This document shows, in pieces, positions 36,870-50,050 of a stretch of DNA of 64,000 nt. The stretch spans positions 314,754 through 378,753 of the forward strand of contig CAJJDP010000115.1 in NCBI GenBank assembly GCA_905182995.1. Direction: 5' to 3'. The translations under genes and the position numbers were made by a program. Numbering within the stretch: position 1 is the stretch's first letter; every line of letters starts with the position of its first letter. This DNA comes from Paramecium octaurelia (taxonomy: Eukaryota; Ciliophora; Oligohymenophorea; Peniculida; Parameciidae). The notes below the pieces were generated by a model that searched no databases, was not told the origin of the DNA, and saw only the letters and a list, made by a program, of their open reading frames with translations.

Positions 36870-39110
36870 AGGCAATTAGTTCCTCATATTCACCACATTT
36901 ACAGAATGTTTTTCCTTCTGTAGCTTGTCCTCTAAATCACAAATGCATCTGATTGGTTTTCTTTTCATAAATTGTCGTGTTTCACCCTTGATTAATTTTT
37001 ATCCACTCTATTAGTCAAATTTAACTTTGATTCTTTAAATCTTCTATATAATATTTCTAATAGGCAGATTTCCTTCAATAATTATTGATTTAAACATTGC
37101 TGCGCTAACATAACTTATTTATAAGTACAGATAGATTTTTTCCATATATTTTATTTCCTAGATAGAGGAGAAAACCTTCAAATAGAATTCCATAGCTTCA
37201 TATTTAATAATCCTCCATTTCATCATATAATTCAAATATTCAAATATCTTTAATTATTCTATTTCACCCTATCTGAGAATGATATACTTCTTCTCAATTT
37301 CAGTTGCAGATTGGTTTTTTTTTATATTTCAATTAGTCTTGATTGAGGAGCATCCTATCCTATTTCCGTTAGTAATCTTTGTATTGATTCTTTCTAATTT
37401 GCCAGACTTCTATCCTCTTTCCAATCGAGTATTATATCCTTCACCTTCCATGATTCTTTGATTCATAAGTAAATTGAAGATTTTGTTAATCCTCAGTAAA
37501 AAGTGCCTTTGTTTCTCTTAAGGTTGACTATGATTTCTAATTCACGAAAAGTAGGAAGCAAGTATGATAATGCTAAGGTTAATGGAAGGTCTGTAAGTTT
37601 AGCTACCTACTATCAAACATTTAATCTTTTAGTTATGCAGATAGTACTTATTCATGATTCCTCTTGAAATAGAGTTTTTTAGGAATGGAAATAAGTATTT
37701 ATCCTTCAGATTATTTCCAATTGATTCGCTACCTTGAATGGTCGTCCTATAGATTCAGAACTCCTTAAATTAGTACTTTTTATTCCATTCTCTTTCTATT
37801 CTCCCACTCCTAACATACTTTAGAATTGCTCAAGGTATCTCTATAAAAGGATGTAGTAGGTCTAGATTCATTCGATCAGATTATGAACACCAAGCCACAC
37901 ACGTATAATAAATGAATATAGCAGTTGTAGGTTATGCTTTCAGACAATTTTGATAAAGCACTTCTTTTTAAAAAAATAATGATTTAATCTTCCCTTAAGT
38001 TATTTGAGTGCATTACTTTCCTCTGCTAAATCCTTTGATTGTACATAACGGCAACAAATTTCTAATTAATTTAACTTAAAATAATTACATCTCATTCTAT
38101 ATGCCATAATCACCTTCATGTCTTATCTTTTTTCTATTTCTCCTGCCTTTTCTTTCACTTAATGCTGTCAGCCAATATTTAAAACTTTCCCTTATGAATC
38201 CACTGTATATTAAACCTTTTTATAAACTTATATGAAATTTATTCATTTTCTGAAGGAAGATCAGTATAGTAGCATTTGTAAAAGGTATAAAATAACTACT
38301 TTTACCGAGCATCTAAATCTGTTGTAATAATTAGTATAGTACATTTGGATTTCCTGGATAATTTATTAACCATTCTTAAGGTGATATATTTGTTTAGAAT
38401 TAATAATCTTAATATGCTCTACACATAACAATGACTTCTATCATTTTAAAAGTAACTTTATTATTTGACACTTCTAAAGATTAGCTTTTTCTTCTAGAAA
38501 TTTGAAATACTCAAAAAGTTAACCGCTATGTCTCCTGAAACCATTTCTGAAGTCTCTTTATTTTTCGCTAGAATAAACACATCATGTAAGCATAATAATA
38601 AATATTTAAAAAGAATTATTTCATAAGATGCTTTCTACTATAGTTGATTGAGGGCAAGTAATCAAAGAGTAAGGTGCTCTACACAACAGCAATAGTAATA
38701 GGGTATTGTAAACTAGTTAGAATAACTGATAAGTTTTATTTTTCTTCTAACTACTTGAGTTTTCCAGACAAGAGTCATAGTGAATCTCAATAACCCACCA
38801 ACTGTATTGAACTTCTTTTCAAAAACTCTACCCTCTCCTTAAATTTCCAGAATATACACTACCTAATGCTTTTTAATGCTGTGTATCCAACATACTAAGA
38901 ACAGATTGCTTAATAAGATCACTTTTCTCTAAAAATATAAAGGCTAGTGACTCTGAATAAAATTGTAGAGAGTTGCGATTCATAAAATTTGATATTCTGC
39001 ATACTAAAACAGATAATTTTATGCTGCAAAACCAAAAGCTTACATTCCTATAAACAAGCCTATGAAATATGATAATGGCCTCTTTTAGGTTAGCTACTCG
39101 CTATTCAATT
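36870..39110 (-). pseudogene. Frame-broken minus-strand coding region
   Basis: Reading the minus strand from about 39,000 downwards gives coding-like blocks that change frame repeatedly: NSLQFYSESLAFIFLEKSDL, SVLTSLQ-type hydrophobic stretches, RSGRIEREWNKK, MEGEGYNTRLERGQKSGKLE, SATEIEKKYIILRQGEIEQL, NYMMKWRIIKYEAMEFYLKV and, at the 3' end, RGQATEGKTFCKCGEYEEL followed by TGA near 36850. Several in-frame TGAs and slips occur, more than in neighbouring intact genes. It is a decaying gene or an error-rich stretch. No family is recognised; the terminal C-x-C-x-E is not diagnostic. Confidence 0.35.
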
Positions 39111-39144
39111 AGTGTGTATGGGGCCAAACTTTGAATTAATAATA

Positions 39145-40493
39145 CTATTGCAAAATTTGGATAAAAACTAGAAATAAGGAGCTAGTTGAGGAAAAAATAG
39201 TAATAAGGAAAACTGCTTTATTCTATACCTATGTAAAATTTCACTGATTATTTTGTCAGTTCTCTCATAAATGCAAATAGTAAAGGATGAAAATTAATAA
39301 ATTAGTATAGCCTATAAAGAATATCTAGGAATTTATTTATTCGGCTAAAGAGAATATGAGTTTATTTGATTAAAATTTTTCTTTATTTGAATATAATGAT
39401 AAACATTGAAATATTTAACATTGGAAAATTTTTAAATGAAAATACAAAGTAAATAATAAGTTTTAAATAAAGGAATAAAAGATGGGATTTTTAATTTAAT
39501 TTTTAAAATTATGTAAATCGATGAGTTGCATAAATTTACAAAAGGAAAATAAAAACTTAAATTTCAAAGAATTATATGATCAAAGTGTTCAAAAATGATA
39601 AATCTTATACAAAATTAATAGGATAAATTAAAGAAATTATTTATGAATCCAAAAAAGAAAGAAATCTAAGAAAGTGTAAAGTATAAATTAAAGGAATCAG
39701 CATTTCAAATAGCTTAAAATAGTTTCTTAATTAATCAAGAAATTTCCAAAAGAATAGAATCAAAATTTGAGTTAGAAAGAATTCTATCTATTAATAATAG
39801 ATTAACAATATCTTTGCTTTATACTGTCTAACATATGTAAGGATAAAAATTGTTAATTAAGTAAGGTGGATGCAATCATACTTAGTGTCGCTTTTATGAA
39901 TAATAAATTCCAAAGATCAGTGGTACTTAATTTTATATTGCGATAGGATTTAGAGATATTATATAAGAAATAATTACATAAATGCAGGAGGTATTAAATT
40001 AACTCAGAATATATCACTTATAAAAATTATGATGTGATCTTAGTAGAAGTGAATATTAAGCATAAGTATAGTAAATGGAATTAATAGCAGAATCCACGAG
40101 CAATTGTTGAAACCATGAATACTAATTTTAGTAGCTGTAAATAGATATATCCTTATCACAAGAACATTATCCATTCGTGTATATGTATTCATCAAAAGGT
40201 ACAATGTTTAATAATATTTCAAATTGAATAATTGAAAAATTAAATGGGAATTTCATATAAAAATTATATTTCTAAACTCATGCATAGTTATAAATTAAAT
40301 GTCTTATAGATTTTTACAGTTCTATTTATTAGCTAATTAAGTCAAATTCACTTATATTGTATTTATGATTATGTCATTCCTCTACAAAGCGAACATACAA
40401 AATTATTTTGTTCCCAGGGAATTTCAAATATAATTAGATAAAATTAGAGAGAAACTTTTAATGACTAATTAATAATTTATTTTACTTAACTCA
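39145..40493. repeat. Duplicated segment C, first copy (unmerged contig overlap)
   Basis: About 1,349 bp repeated after the single N at 40494 (offset 1,350). The first copy contains the 5' part (ATG 39482) of the SPRY-like gene that is complete in the second copy. Confidence 0.9.
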
Positions 40494-40494
40494 N

Positions 40495-41843
40495 CTATTG
40501 CAAAATTTGGATAAAAACTAGAAATAAGGAGCTAGTTGAGGAAAAAATAGTAATAAGGAAAACTGCTTTATTCTATACCTATGTAAAATTTCACTGATTA
40601 TTTTGTCAGTTCTCTCATAAATGCAAATAGTAAAGGATGAAAATTAATAAATTAGTATAGCCTATAAAGAATATCTAGGAATTTATTTATTCGGCTAAAG
40701 AGAATATGAGTTTATTTGATTAAAATTTTTCTTTATTTGAATATAATGATAAACATTGAAATATTTAACATTGGAAAATTTTTAAATGAAAATACAAAGT
40801 AAATAATAAGTTTTAAATAAAGGAATAAAAGATGGGATTTTTAATTTAATTTTTAAAATTATGTAAATCGATGAGTTGCATAAATTTACAAAAGGAAAAT
40901 AAAAACTTAAATTTCAAAGAATTATATGATCAAAGTGTTCAAAAATGATAAATCTTATACAAAATTAATAGGATAAATTAAAGAAATTATTTATGAATCC
41001 AAAAAAGAAAGAAATCTAAGAAAGTGTAAAGTATAAATTAAAGGAATCAGCATTTCAAATAGCTTAAAATAGTTTCTTAATTAATCAAGAAATTTCCAAA
41101 AGAATAGAATCAAAATTTGAGTTAGAAAGAATTCTATCTATTAATAATAGATTAACAATATCTTTGCTTTATACTGTCTAACATATGTAAGGATAAAAAT
41201 TGTTAATTAAGTAAGGTGGATGCAATCATACTTAGTGTCGCTTTTATGAATAATAAATTCCAAAGATCAGTGGTACTTAATTTTATATTGCGATAGGATT
41301 TAGAGATATTATATAAGAAATAATTACATAAATGCAGGAGGTATTAAATTAACTCAGAATATATCACTTATAAAAATTATGATGTGATCTTAGTAGAAGT
41401 GAATATTAAGCATAAGTATAGTAAATGGAATTAATAGCAGAATCCACGAGCAATTGTTGAAACCATGAATACTAATTTTAGTAGCTGTAAATAGATATAT
41501 CCTTATCACAAGAACATTATCCATTCGTGTATATGTATTCATCAAAAGGTACAATGTTTAATAATATTTCAAATTGAATAATTGAAAAATTAAATGGGAA
41601 TTTCATATAAAAATTATATTTCTAAACTCATGCATAGTTATAAATTAAATGTCTTATAGATTTTTACAGTTCTATTTATTAGCTAATTAAGTCAAATTCA
41701 CTTATATTGTATTTATGATTATGTCATTCCTCTACAAAGCGAACATACAAAATTATTTTGTTCCCAGGGAATTTCAAATATAATTAGATAAAATTAGAGA
41801 GAAACTTTTAATGACTAATTAATAATTTATTTTACTTAACTCA
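40495..41843. repeat. Duplicated segment C, second copy
   Basis: Second copy of 39145-40493. It continues into new sequence at 41844, as expected for overlapping contigs left unmerged at the N. Confidence 0.9.
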
Positions 41844-42306
41844 TGAAAATGAACAATCTGAGTTAATTAGCTCTTCAAGATTTTTCAAAGATAATAAAAA
41901 TAATAAATTTATATAACAGAGAAAATGGACTATAATTTTACAACATGAATATATTCTAATATATTGAAAATAAATTAATAAATAGTTCGGTTTCATTCTT
42001 TCTACATTAAAAGTTTAATCCTATAAATATTGGTGCCAATGACTTCTCATTCTAATTAATTACTTGTTCAGCTGATGATTAAAAATATGTATTATTTAAT
42101 TATTTTTAAAACAGGATGTTATTAATACCGATTCTGTTGGAAGTATTAATCTTTCTTTAGCATCATTTGAAGAATTTAAACAATTAACATGTTAAGTTCA
42201 AAACTAAGATGGTGTACTACTAAAAATATTATTAGGATCCTTAAACTTATGTATGCAATATTTTATAGATTAACCAAGTAGTTTGAAATGCTGCTGGCGA
42301 GGTTGA
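40832..42306 (+). CDS. Second SPRY-like / C2-like plus-strand gene, phase-broken
   Basis: ATG 40832 reads MGFLIQFLKLCKSMSCINLQ and NKNLNFKELYDQSVQK, then slips. The next block has KLKKLFMNPKKKEIQESVKY, QEISKRIESKFELERILSIN and KISGTQFYIAIGFRDII. After another slip comes NYDVILVEVNIKHKYSKWNQ, closely patterned like the 'NDVITIEVDMKNKNIKW' strand pair of the SPRY-like gene at 34307. Near 42120 a DVINTDSVGSINLSLASF stretch resembles a C2-domain strand. At least three phase changes precede the last TGA at 42304-42306. It may be a decayed relative of the intact SPRY-like gene. The first 1 kb is also present at 39482-40493. Confidence 0.4.
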
Positions 42307-44060
42307 AGGAGATTACTGGAGTTTGCAAATTCCTAATTGTTCAGTAGCATCCACATTTTAAAGGATTATTAGAAGGTTTTAAAAAAGTCTTCTTGCATAG
42401 TTAATGCTGACAATGTAAAATACATTACAAAAGACTGCCTTCAAATTCAAAAATTCTGATGTTATTGTCTTTAGTTTTAAGTATCGAGTACCACAAGAAA
42501 AGACTCATTAATGATTGGTTCTGCAACAAAATACGCGTTTAATTATTTAACTATTATTAAGCCTAGTAATAGTAAGAAATCCTTAAAATAAATTCTTTGA
42601 AAATATTTTATATTAAATGAAGCTAAGAAATTTAAACAACTACTATTTTTTAAATATTTATTGATTGTCTATATATCAAGGTAAAATGCACTCTGGCTAT
42701 TCTATTTCATCAATCTAGTTTAATCAAACTCAGAGAATAATTAAGATTGCAGGAATCAATATACAATCGATCAAATCTTTTGAGCTCAAAATTTAATTTA
42801 AGCTTTCTTGAGTATTAGGGATGTTGGAAATTGAAGGATGAAGAATTATAAATTCTAAGTAATTTGAAGTTAGGAAATCTTGAGGCCAAATTAGGATCTT
42901 TAGTATCAGAAAAATACATTGGAATATAGAATCTCAAAAATTAAGTTCCTGAGAAAATTACGAAATAAAATAACTTAAGTTATAATAAAAACTTTGGCAT
43001 CTTTTATTAATTTCCTATTATAACCACTTTAAAAATAATTTTCTATATAAGCTTATATTTGTATCATCAATAAATAATTCAAAGTTTTGTGTAATATTCA
43101 AAATTACTTGGAATAAAAACCCTTATTTAATGTTGTCTTAGCAGGCCCAAATCAATTTTGAAAACATATAGATTCAAAAATAAATGCTTTTATCCTCCAC
43201 TTAATCCATCTCTAACTTCTCTAATATTAGTTAGGAATGTGTTTCTCTTATTACCCTCAAATTCTGTTAATGACTATTGGTAAATTAGATGGTTTTTATC
43301 TAATTGTACAGTCATTGGATTAGAACCATTAAGTTTTTAATTTGAATCCTCTCATCCATATTTTCTTTTTATTTTGATTACCAGCAGGAATTTATCTACT
43401 CTAGAAATCTCAACTTTAAATAATGATCGTAACTTCTCATCAACTTATTTATTTCAAACAAATCGTATTTTTAAATTAGCTTGATTAGGTTATATGCAAT
43501 AATTAAACAAATCATATATCCTCACTATCCATAGCTGTTCTTATAATCTACTTAATTCTTTAAAAACTTCACTCTCAAAACGATTTCACTTTATATATAT
43601 TAAGACGTAAGAAATCAATCTAAGTTATTATAATTTTCAACATCTCCAGATTCAAACATTGTAAATGCTACTCTTTCTAATTGTTTAACTAAGTCTACTA
43701 CTCATAAGTGTCAATCATTTAAAAATCACTAATCTAAGTTCAATCTAATTAATTATCTTTAACTACTCTTTTCATTTAATTTTGTAAAATAAGAAGCTTC
43801 GATTTAGGATAGTGGTCATTTCTTTTTATTTCGAATGCTTTAATATCCTTATCAAAGATGGCTATTGTAGTGGGATAGATCTAAATTACATGAGGCTATA
43901 AATTTATTCCTATTAGATCATAAGTCCCTTTATGCAAGTAACTCTTTTAATTCTTAATCTACAAAGTTATTGAAATGAACTCTAAAAATAGTTGTTAAGA
44001 ATAATGTTATTTTAATGAAAAAAAGCATACTCGTTTTCAGATAAATTGCATTGATAATAT
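42307..44060. other. Unresolved coding-like region, both strands
   Basis: On the plus strand about 42835-43487 is open (ESNLKLGN-type composition, KLGSLVSEKYIGIQNLKNQV). On the minus strand 43,250-44,020 gives blocks such as DLVKQLERVAFTMFESGDVE and MDERIQIKNLMVLIQ, interrupted by several TGAs. Since only TGA ends frames here, both cannot be trusted. The minus-strand blocks look more protein-like, and a broken minus-strand gene downstream of the MORN gene is my preferred reading. Confidence 0.25.
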
Positions 44061-44073
44061 CAAATTCAAATGT

Positions 44074-45525
44074 TCACATTTTTTCATCGAAGACCCATTT
44101 ACCATTATATTTTTCACCTTTAGCAGATTAAAATTCCCCCTATCCATGTCTTTTACCATTTACCCAATCTCCATCATATTTAGATCCATCAGCCCATTTT
44201 TATTAACCCCTTCCAGTTCTATTATCATTTTTCCAATCTCCATAATATATACTTCCACTAACCCATTTATATTCACCCTTTCCATGTTTCTCATCATTTA
44301 AAAACTCTCCATCATATGAATTTCCATCAGCCCATTTCTATTAACCCCTTCCAGTTCTTTTATCATTTTTCCAATCTCCATTATATTAATCTCCATCAGC
44401 CCATTTAAATTCACCCTTTCCATGTTTCTCACCATTTAAAAACTCTCCATCGTATGAATTTCCATTAGCCCATTTATATTTACCCCTTCCAGTTCTTTTA
44501 TCATTTTTCCAATCTCCATTATATTAATCTCCATCAGCCCATTTAAATTCACCCTTTCCATGTTTCTCACCATTTAAAAACTCTCCATCGTATGAATCTC
44601 CATTAGCCCATTTATATTTACCCCTTCCAGTTCTTTTATCATTTTTCCAATCTCCATTATATTAATCTCCATCAGCCCATTTAAATTCACCCTTTCCATG
44701 TTTCTCACCATTTAAAAACTCTCCATCGTATGAATCTCCATTAGCCCATTTATATTTACCCCTTCCAGTTCTTTTATCATTTTTCCAATCTCCATTATAT
44801 TAATCTCCATCAGCCCATTTAAATTCACCCTTTCCATGTTTCTCACCATTTAAAAACTCTCCATCGTATGAATCTCCATTAGCCCATTTATATTTACCCC
44901 TTCCAGTTCTTTTATCATTTTTCCAATCTCCATTATATTAATCTCCATCAGCCCATTTAAATTCACCCTTTCCATGTTTCTCACCATTTAAAAACTCTCC
45001 ATCGTATGAATCTCCATTAGCCCATTTATATTTACCCCTTCCAGTTCTTTTATCATTTTTCCAATCTCCATTATATTAATCTCCATCAGCCCATTTAAAT
45101 TCACCCTTTCCATGTTTCTCATCATTTAAAAACTCTCCATCATATGAATTTCCATTAGCCCATTTATATTTACCCTTTCCATGTTTCTCACCATTTAAAA
45201 ACTCTCCATCGTATGAATTTCCATTAGCCCATTTATATTTACCCCTTCCAGTTCTTTTATCATTTTTCCAATCTCCATTATATTAATCTCCATCAGCCCA
45301 TTTAAATTCACCCTTTCCATGTTTCTCACCATTTAAAAACTCTCCATCGTATGAATCTCCATTAGCCCATTTATATTTACCCCTTCCAGTTCTTTTATCA
45401 TTTTTCCAATCTCCATTATATTAATCTCCATCAGCCCATTTAAATTCACCCTTTCCATGTTTCTCACCATTTAAAAACTCTCCATCGTATGAATCTCCAT
45501 TAGCATATTTTTCACTTTTTTACAT
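44074..45525 (-). CDS. MORN-repeat protein
   Basis: One uninterrupted minus-strand frame from ATG 45525 to TGA 44076-44074, 484 codons, no introns. After a short leader (MQKSEKY) the protein is about 20 tandem 23-residue MORN repeats. Two types alternate, GDQYNGDWKNDKRTGRGKYK and GDSYDGEFLNGEKHGKGEFK, so the DNA repeats every 138 bp. The end is AKGEKYNGKWVFDEKM. MORN repeats form a beta-sheet array that binds membranes or partner proteins, and in protists often act in cytoskeletal or basal-body-associated structures. The alternation breaks once, near 45120-45200, where two units of the second type adjoin. An upstream in-phase-by-one-base extension starting MPISKSIIKENIELIELQQE is possible if the A6 run near 45515 is misread. 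Confidence 0.93.
44240..45500. repeat. 138-bp tandem repeat array within the MORN gene
   Basis: About nine near-identical copies of a 138-bp unit, each coding for two MORN repeats. Adjacent central units appear identical at the DNA level, including silent positions, whereas the outermost repeats differ more. This is typical of unequal exchange or gene conversion within a tandem array. Confidence 0.9.
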
Positions 45526-46139
45526 CTCCTTTATTAGATTTTTAATGAAAAATGGGAATCAAAATAAATTTCTTATTGTAATTCTATTAATTCTATGTTT
45601 TCCTTTATTATAGATTTACTTATTGGCATCTTAAATCAACATAAAACTGCCAATCTATCAATTACATATGGTGAAACATTCTACAGATTTCACTTGTAAA
45701 TAGTTTTTTCAGGTCATTAATAGCTCTTACAGAAAAAAAATTAAGTTTACTAAATAGTTATTATAAATAATGTCATTAAAATAAGTAGACAATTGAAAAT
45801 TATGAGACATTATCAGCATGGTAGCTAATCCTATTTTAATTATTCTAGTCTGAAATATCATTTTTTTTGTAAAAGCAGCGTTGACTAGATTTTTTTAAAT
45901 TGAAATATTTTATTAATTCAGTTGGTAGGTTGTACTACATTTGTTAATTATAGTACATCTACAATAAAGTATAACTCAAGAAAATTCAAAATATTATTAT
46001 CATACATGATGCGGAGCATATTTTTAAATTTACAGTAATTTTTTGATCAATTAAACAAATCACTTTAAGGAGGTGTTGCCAATATCAGAATTAATTCATA
46101 TACTAATAAAAATCCCAGCTTGTTGCACTGTTTATGAAA

Positions 46140-46850
46140 CAAATTATTTTTTTATCGCTTATGTAAAGTTATGACAAAAAACCAATGCTATTACAGATCA
46201 ATAGACAAATCATTAAGAAATTCTATTGGAAATAATAGAACGTAAGGGCATTACAAATAAAAGAGAATCATAATAAGGATATAATGTTGTACTACAGACT
46301 TTATTAAATACAAGACAAAATATGAAAGATTTTCCCATAAATAATTAAGCTTTTTTGGAAGCAGTACTCTTTATTTTTAAATCAACTGAAGTTAATTGTG
46401 TTAAAAGCTGGTTTTTGATAGTTTTGGCTTTCAAAATTTATCTGAATCAGAAAATTCAATTAATAGTAAAGCTTTCGAATTAGGCCTGGATATGCTAGTT
46501 AAAAGATTATGAGTCTATATGATTTTATGTCACTAACATCATAACATTTGAAATACTTTGTGATATGTCATGAAGTTGAATGAAAATGACTTTAAAAGAT
46601 TCTTAATTCCTCACAGATAAAAATTGATTTCTAGAAAAATTTATGTTTGAAGCAATATATAATGTAATTGAGAAATTATATAATGGCATCAGTTAGTTAA
46701 AGATTAGGTGGGACAGCATTCTTACGAGCACCAAATTAATTATGCATGTGGCTAATTAAACGTAAATTAAATATATGAAAAATTTCATAACATACATACT
46801 TTTATACATTCCTTTTTGAATTTTGAAGGCTTTGATATATGATTTAATAA
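46140..46850 (+). CDS. Hypothetical plus-strand gene with phase breaks
   Basis: Coding-like blocks: TNHQEILLEIIERKGITNKR, VVLQTLLNTRQNMKDFPINN, QAFLEAVLFIFKSTEVNCVK, then after a T5 run (about 46413) SWFFDSFGFQNLSESENSIN and SKAFELGLDMLVKRL with a TGA at 46510-46512. Further 3' is KFMFEAIYNVIEKLYNGISQ, LKIRWDSILTSTKLIMHVAN. The blocks could be exons of one helical-repeat protein. A 34-nt GT...AG segment near 46164-46197 is a candidate first intron. No family is recognised. Confidence 0.4.
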
Positions 46851-46869
46851 AACACATTAAATGAGTTTT

Positions 46870-47819
46870 AAAAGTAACTCTTTCTATATAGTATTATTCA
46901 TATCGAATTCATGCTAAAGAAACAAACCAGAGTCAAATTTGAGATTGAGAATCTATTAAACAATAAAAAAAAAGCTATATTCTTCAATTTAAATAAAAAC
47001 TTTAATAGGGCATTATAAAGTTAGAGCTAATACCCTAATACAATCATAATTTATCTTTCGGTTTTCGGTTGTTTAAGAATTAACCAATTACTACTGGCTT
47101 TTGTAAATAAAATTAATTCATTCTAATGTTTAATTTTTGGTTCAAGTTTTGGATTCTTTTTTCAATGGAAATAACAAATAATAAATATTTGCTTTGTTTG
47201 AGGTTCCAAAATAATTAATGAAATATAAAAAACTTAAGGATTAAAGATATATTTAATTGAGAATGAATGAGATTCAAACATTAATTCATTCTTATAATCA
47301 ATCATGGAAGCAATTTTTGACAAATTAATAACTATTAGAATTGAATAAAATTAAATTATCAAAATCATTTATTTTAAGTTATTACATTACCATTAAATAT
47401 CTGCCTATGCAATTTTGAATAACGTGTAACTATCAAAAATGCTTAGGGCTTACTAAAATTGTAAATAAGGAAGTTTTATATTGTTTAATAATTATAGTTT
47501 TGTAGCAGACACTCTTACCAGTCAGACAAATAAATCTAAAGCGAAATTGAAAGAAAAAGAGAAATAATTGCAGAAAAATTACAGAAAAATTACAGATGAA
47601 CAGACAAGAAATATAATAAAACTTAGATAGATTTATGGACAAATATAAAGAGTGAATATTATTTTATGTTCTAGAAGGAGAAATTAATAATGCATATAAT
47701 AAATGGTTCGCACTAAGTTCAAAATTATATGTAGTGATTTTATGCAAATCTGAGGAGATGCTTAAATTTTGAATCACTCTAATATTAAAATAGATATACT
47801 TATACAGAAACACTCAGCT
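46870..47819. other. Spacer without assigned gene
   Basis: About 950 bp of AT-rich sequence preceding the retrotransposon-like region. The short minus-strand ORF at 47433-47642 is hydrophobic low-complexity sequence and is not credited as a gene. The 5' end of the retroelement may lie in here. Confidence 0.3.
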
Positions 47820-48329
47820 ATATAGTGAATCGAAAAAGAGGAATGAGCAATAAGAGTTATCAATAATGATGGAAGAAATTCCTAAGACGAAACAATAAAA
47901 TTACAAATGGTATGAGTTGATTTGATAGTGAAAAACCAAATAGGTAATAAAAGAAGGTTTGAAGGATATTAATAGTTCAATAATTTCAATAATAATTTTA
48001 AAATAAAAGGAGATTTCATCATGAATATAATGGTGGGAATAATTTGGTTACTATTAACCTAGAATTTACAGCTATAATAATTAGTATATGAGAAAGAACA
48101 AGAGCAGGAGGAAATTACCCAAGAATCTATCCATTGAACTTTGGTTTCAGCCAAAGAGTTGGTTGAAGATAGCAAGGAAGCAATCAAAATTCAAGTGACA
48201 GAGGTGGTGAAGCGAGCCATATACTGTCGATCATGGAGAATCAACCAAAGGAAGCTTATCAGGAAAAGCAAAATCGACACGTTAAAACAATACATATACT
48301 GAGATTAATTTGTTGTATCATATGCTCAG

Positions 48330-48900
48330 TTAATGAATGGATGCAGGAATTGCTAAAGGAGAGCAATCCTGAACTTATTTGTTCTTAAATAATCAGAGAA
48401 AAGGAAATGAAAAATTATCCTACTATAATTATCTTTATTAGTTAGGATAAAGTGCTTATTAAGGAGGTATTGCAATAGGCATTCATAAATGTGTGGAAAT
48501 TTTAGATATATCTTCAAATTTTCAGCCAAATGAAATTCTAGATTTGGTTGTACTAAACTTCGATTTTAAATAAAAATAGATATTTATGAAAGTTAAAAAG
48601 CTGAAAATATGGTTTAGAGACTTTATTTAAAAGAAAAATACTTCTTAGAGAGTTATTATCTGCAAGGATTTAATTGTAGCAACGTTGAATTTGAGGGGCT
48701 CTTTAATATAGTGGATCATAAGGACAGAACTTTTAAAAGAATAATAAATGGTCGAACCAGACCATCATTATTAAATGCTTTACTTATTAATGGATGTAAA
48801 TAGATGTATGAGAAAGATATCGATTTTAGTAGTTTCTCAGATCATGGCAGAATTAATTGTAAATTAAAGAGAAAGGAACCTGAAAATATAAAAGAGTAGA
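48330..48900 (+). pseudogene. LINE endonuclease (EEP-fold) domain, broken
   Basis: Part of the element above. The N-terminal strand/helix with N-P-E-L-I-C, the central GG-x-A-I and the terminal SDH motif occur in the right order and spacing for an AP-endonuclease-like domain, which in LINEs nicks target DNA to prime reverse transcription. At least one frame change lies between them, so the domain cannot be made as it stands. Confidence 0.65.
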
Positions 48901-49199
48901 AAATTGTATATAGTTAGGAGAATACTTTAATTTTAAAAAAAAGCCCGATGATATTAATATGTAAGATTTAGTCTGAGAAAGATACAAGTGATTAAAAAGA
49001 TAAGAATTTCGCTCCCTAAGCAAAGTGGGAGGAATTTTTAGATGTTTCCAAGATTAGAATGGATAACTCTAAATAGTTCAATAGTAGGAAGGTAGTCTTA
49101 GAGTAACTAAGTTTTATTTCTTACGGAGGAATATTTACTCCAATGGATGTATCAAGTTTATAACCTCTGTAAAAGAATGAAGTGATGGAATTGAAAAGG

Positions 49200-50050
49200 T
49201 TATGTCAAATGGTAAGGCTTAGGGTTTGATGGAATTTCAGATGATTTTATTTGTAAATCTAAAAATTATAGTATCTTATAGGATCTTTGGAATTAGAAGA
49301 CGTTTAACAGATCAATAACGATATTAAGCCCTTTATTGAAATTCAGGAATTAAGATTTATTGGTAAATTTCAAATGTCTGTGAAGGTAATTTGAGGTTCT
49401 AGCAAGCTGGCTTTATTCACGCAAGAGGAACCAAGGTGAATATTAGTTAATTAATTGATAATATGAAAGAGATAAGTAGAGAATTGAAATCGGATGCTAT
49501 TTTATTGGCTAATTTAATGCGTATTATACCATCATTAGGAAATATATTTTGAACATCCAATTTACAAATAGAGTAAAATCTGGTTCAAGATGGTCTTGTT
49601 AAGGATCTCCTCTATCTCCGTTGCTATTTAATATATATCTTGATGAATTGCTACTAGTAGTTTATACAGAAACTAGAATAGTCTTCTAGAGTTTAGCTTA
49701 TGCTGATGATGTTTTTTACTTTATAGAACTTAAATTGACCCAAAAATTTGTAATGAAATTATGCAAGTTGAGCTTGGCATGGGATTCTAAAAGGAAATTT
49801 GGTTAAAATTGATTAAGCTTTACTGGAATAAATTGAAAGCGAAAGTTTAAAGAAGATAATTGGTTTGCAAAAGTGAATTCCTAATGAAATGATTTCAAGA
49901 ATTATGACTGTGAAGAATGATAATTTAGTCTCCAAGAATAAAACGGTACTGTACTGTTTATAGAGGAAATTTGTAGTGATCAAAAAGTATCTATGAGTGA
50001 TAGTGATGCAACAATGAATTAGTACTTGTAATGCTAAAGGGAGCCAATGT
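49200..50050 (+). pseudogene. LINE reverse transcriptase domain, broken
   Basis: Part of the element above. The QGSPLSPLLFN motif and YADD catalytic box lie in the same phase about 80 nt apart, the spacing normal for non-LTR reverse transcriptases. Upstream motifs (A-x-G-x-D-G-I) are one base out of phase at a GGGTTT run, and TGA codons appear both before and after the catalytic core. Confidence 0.75.
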
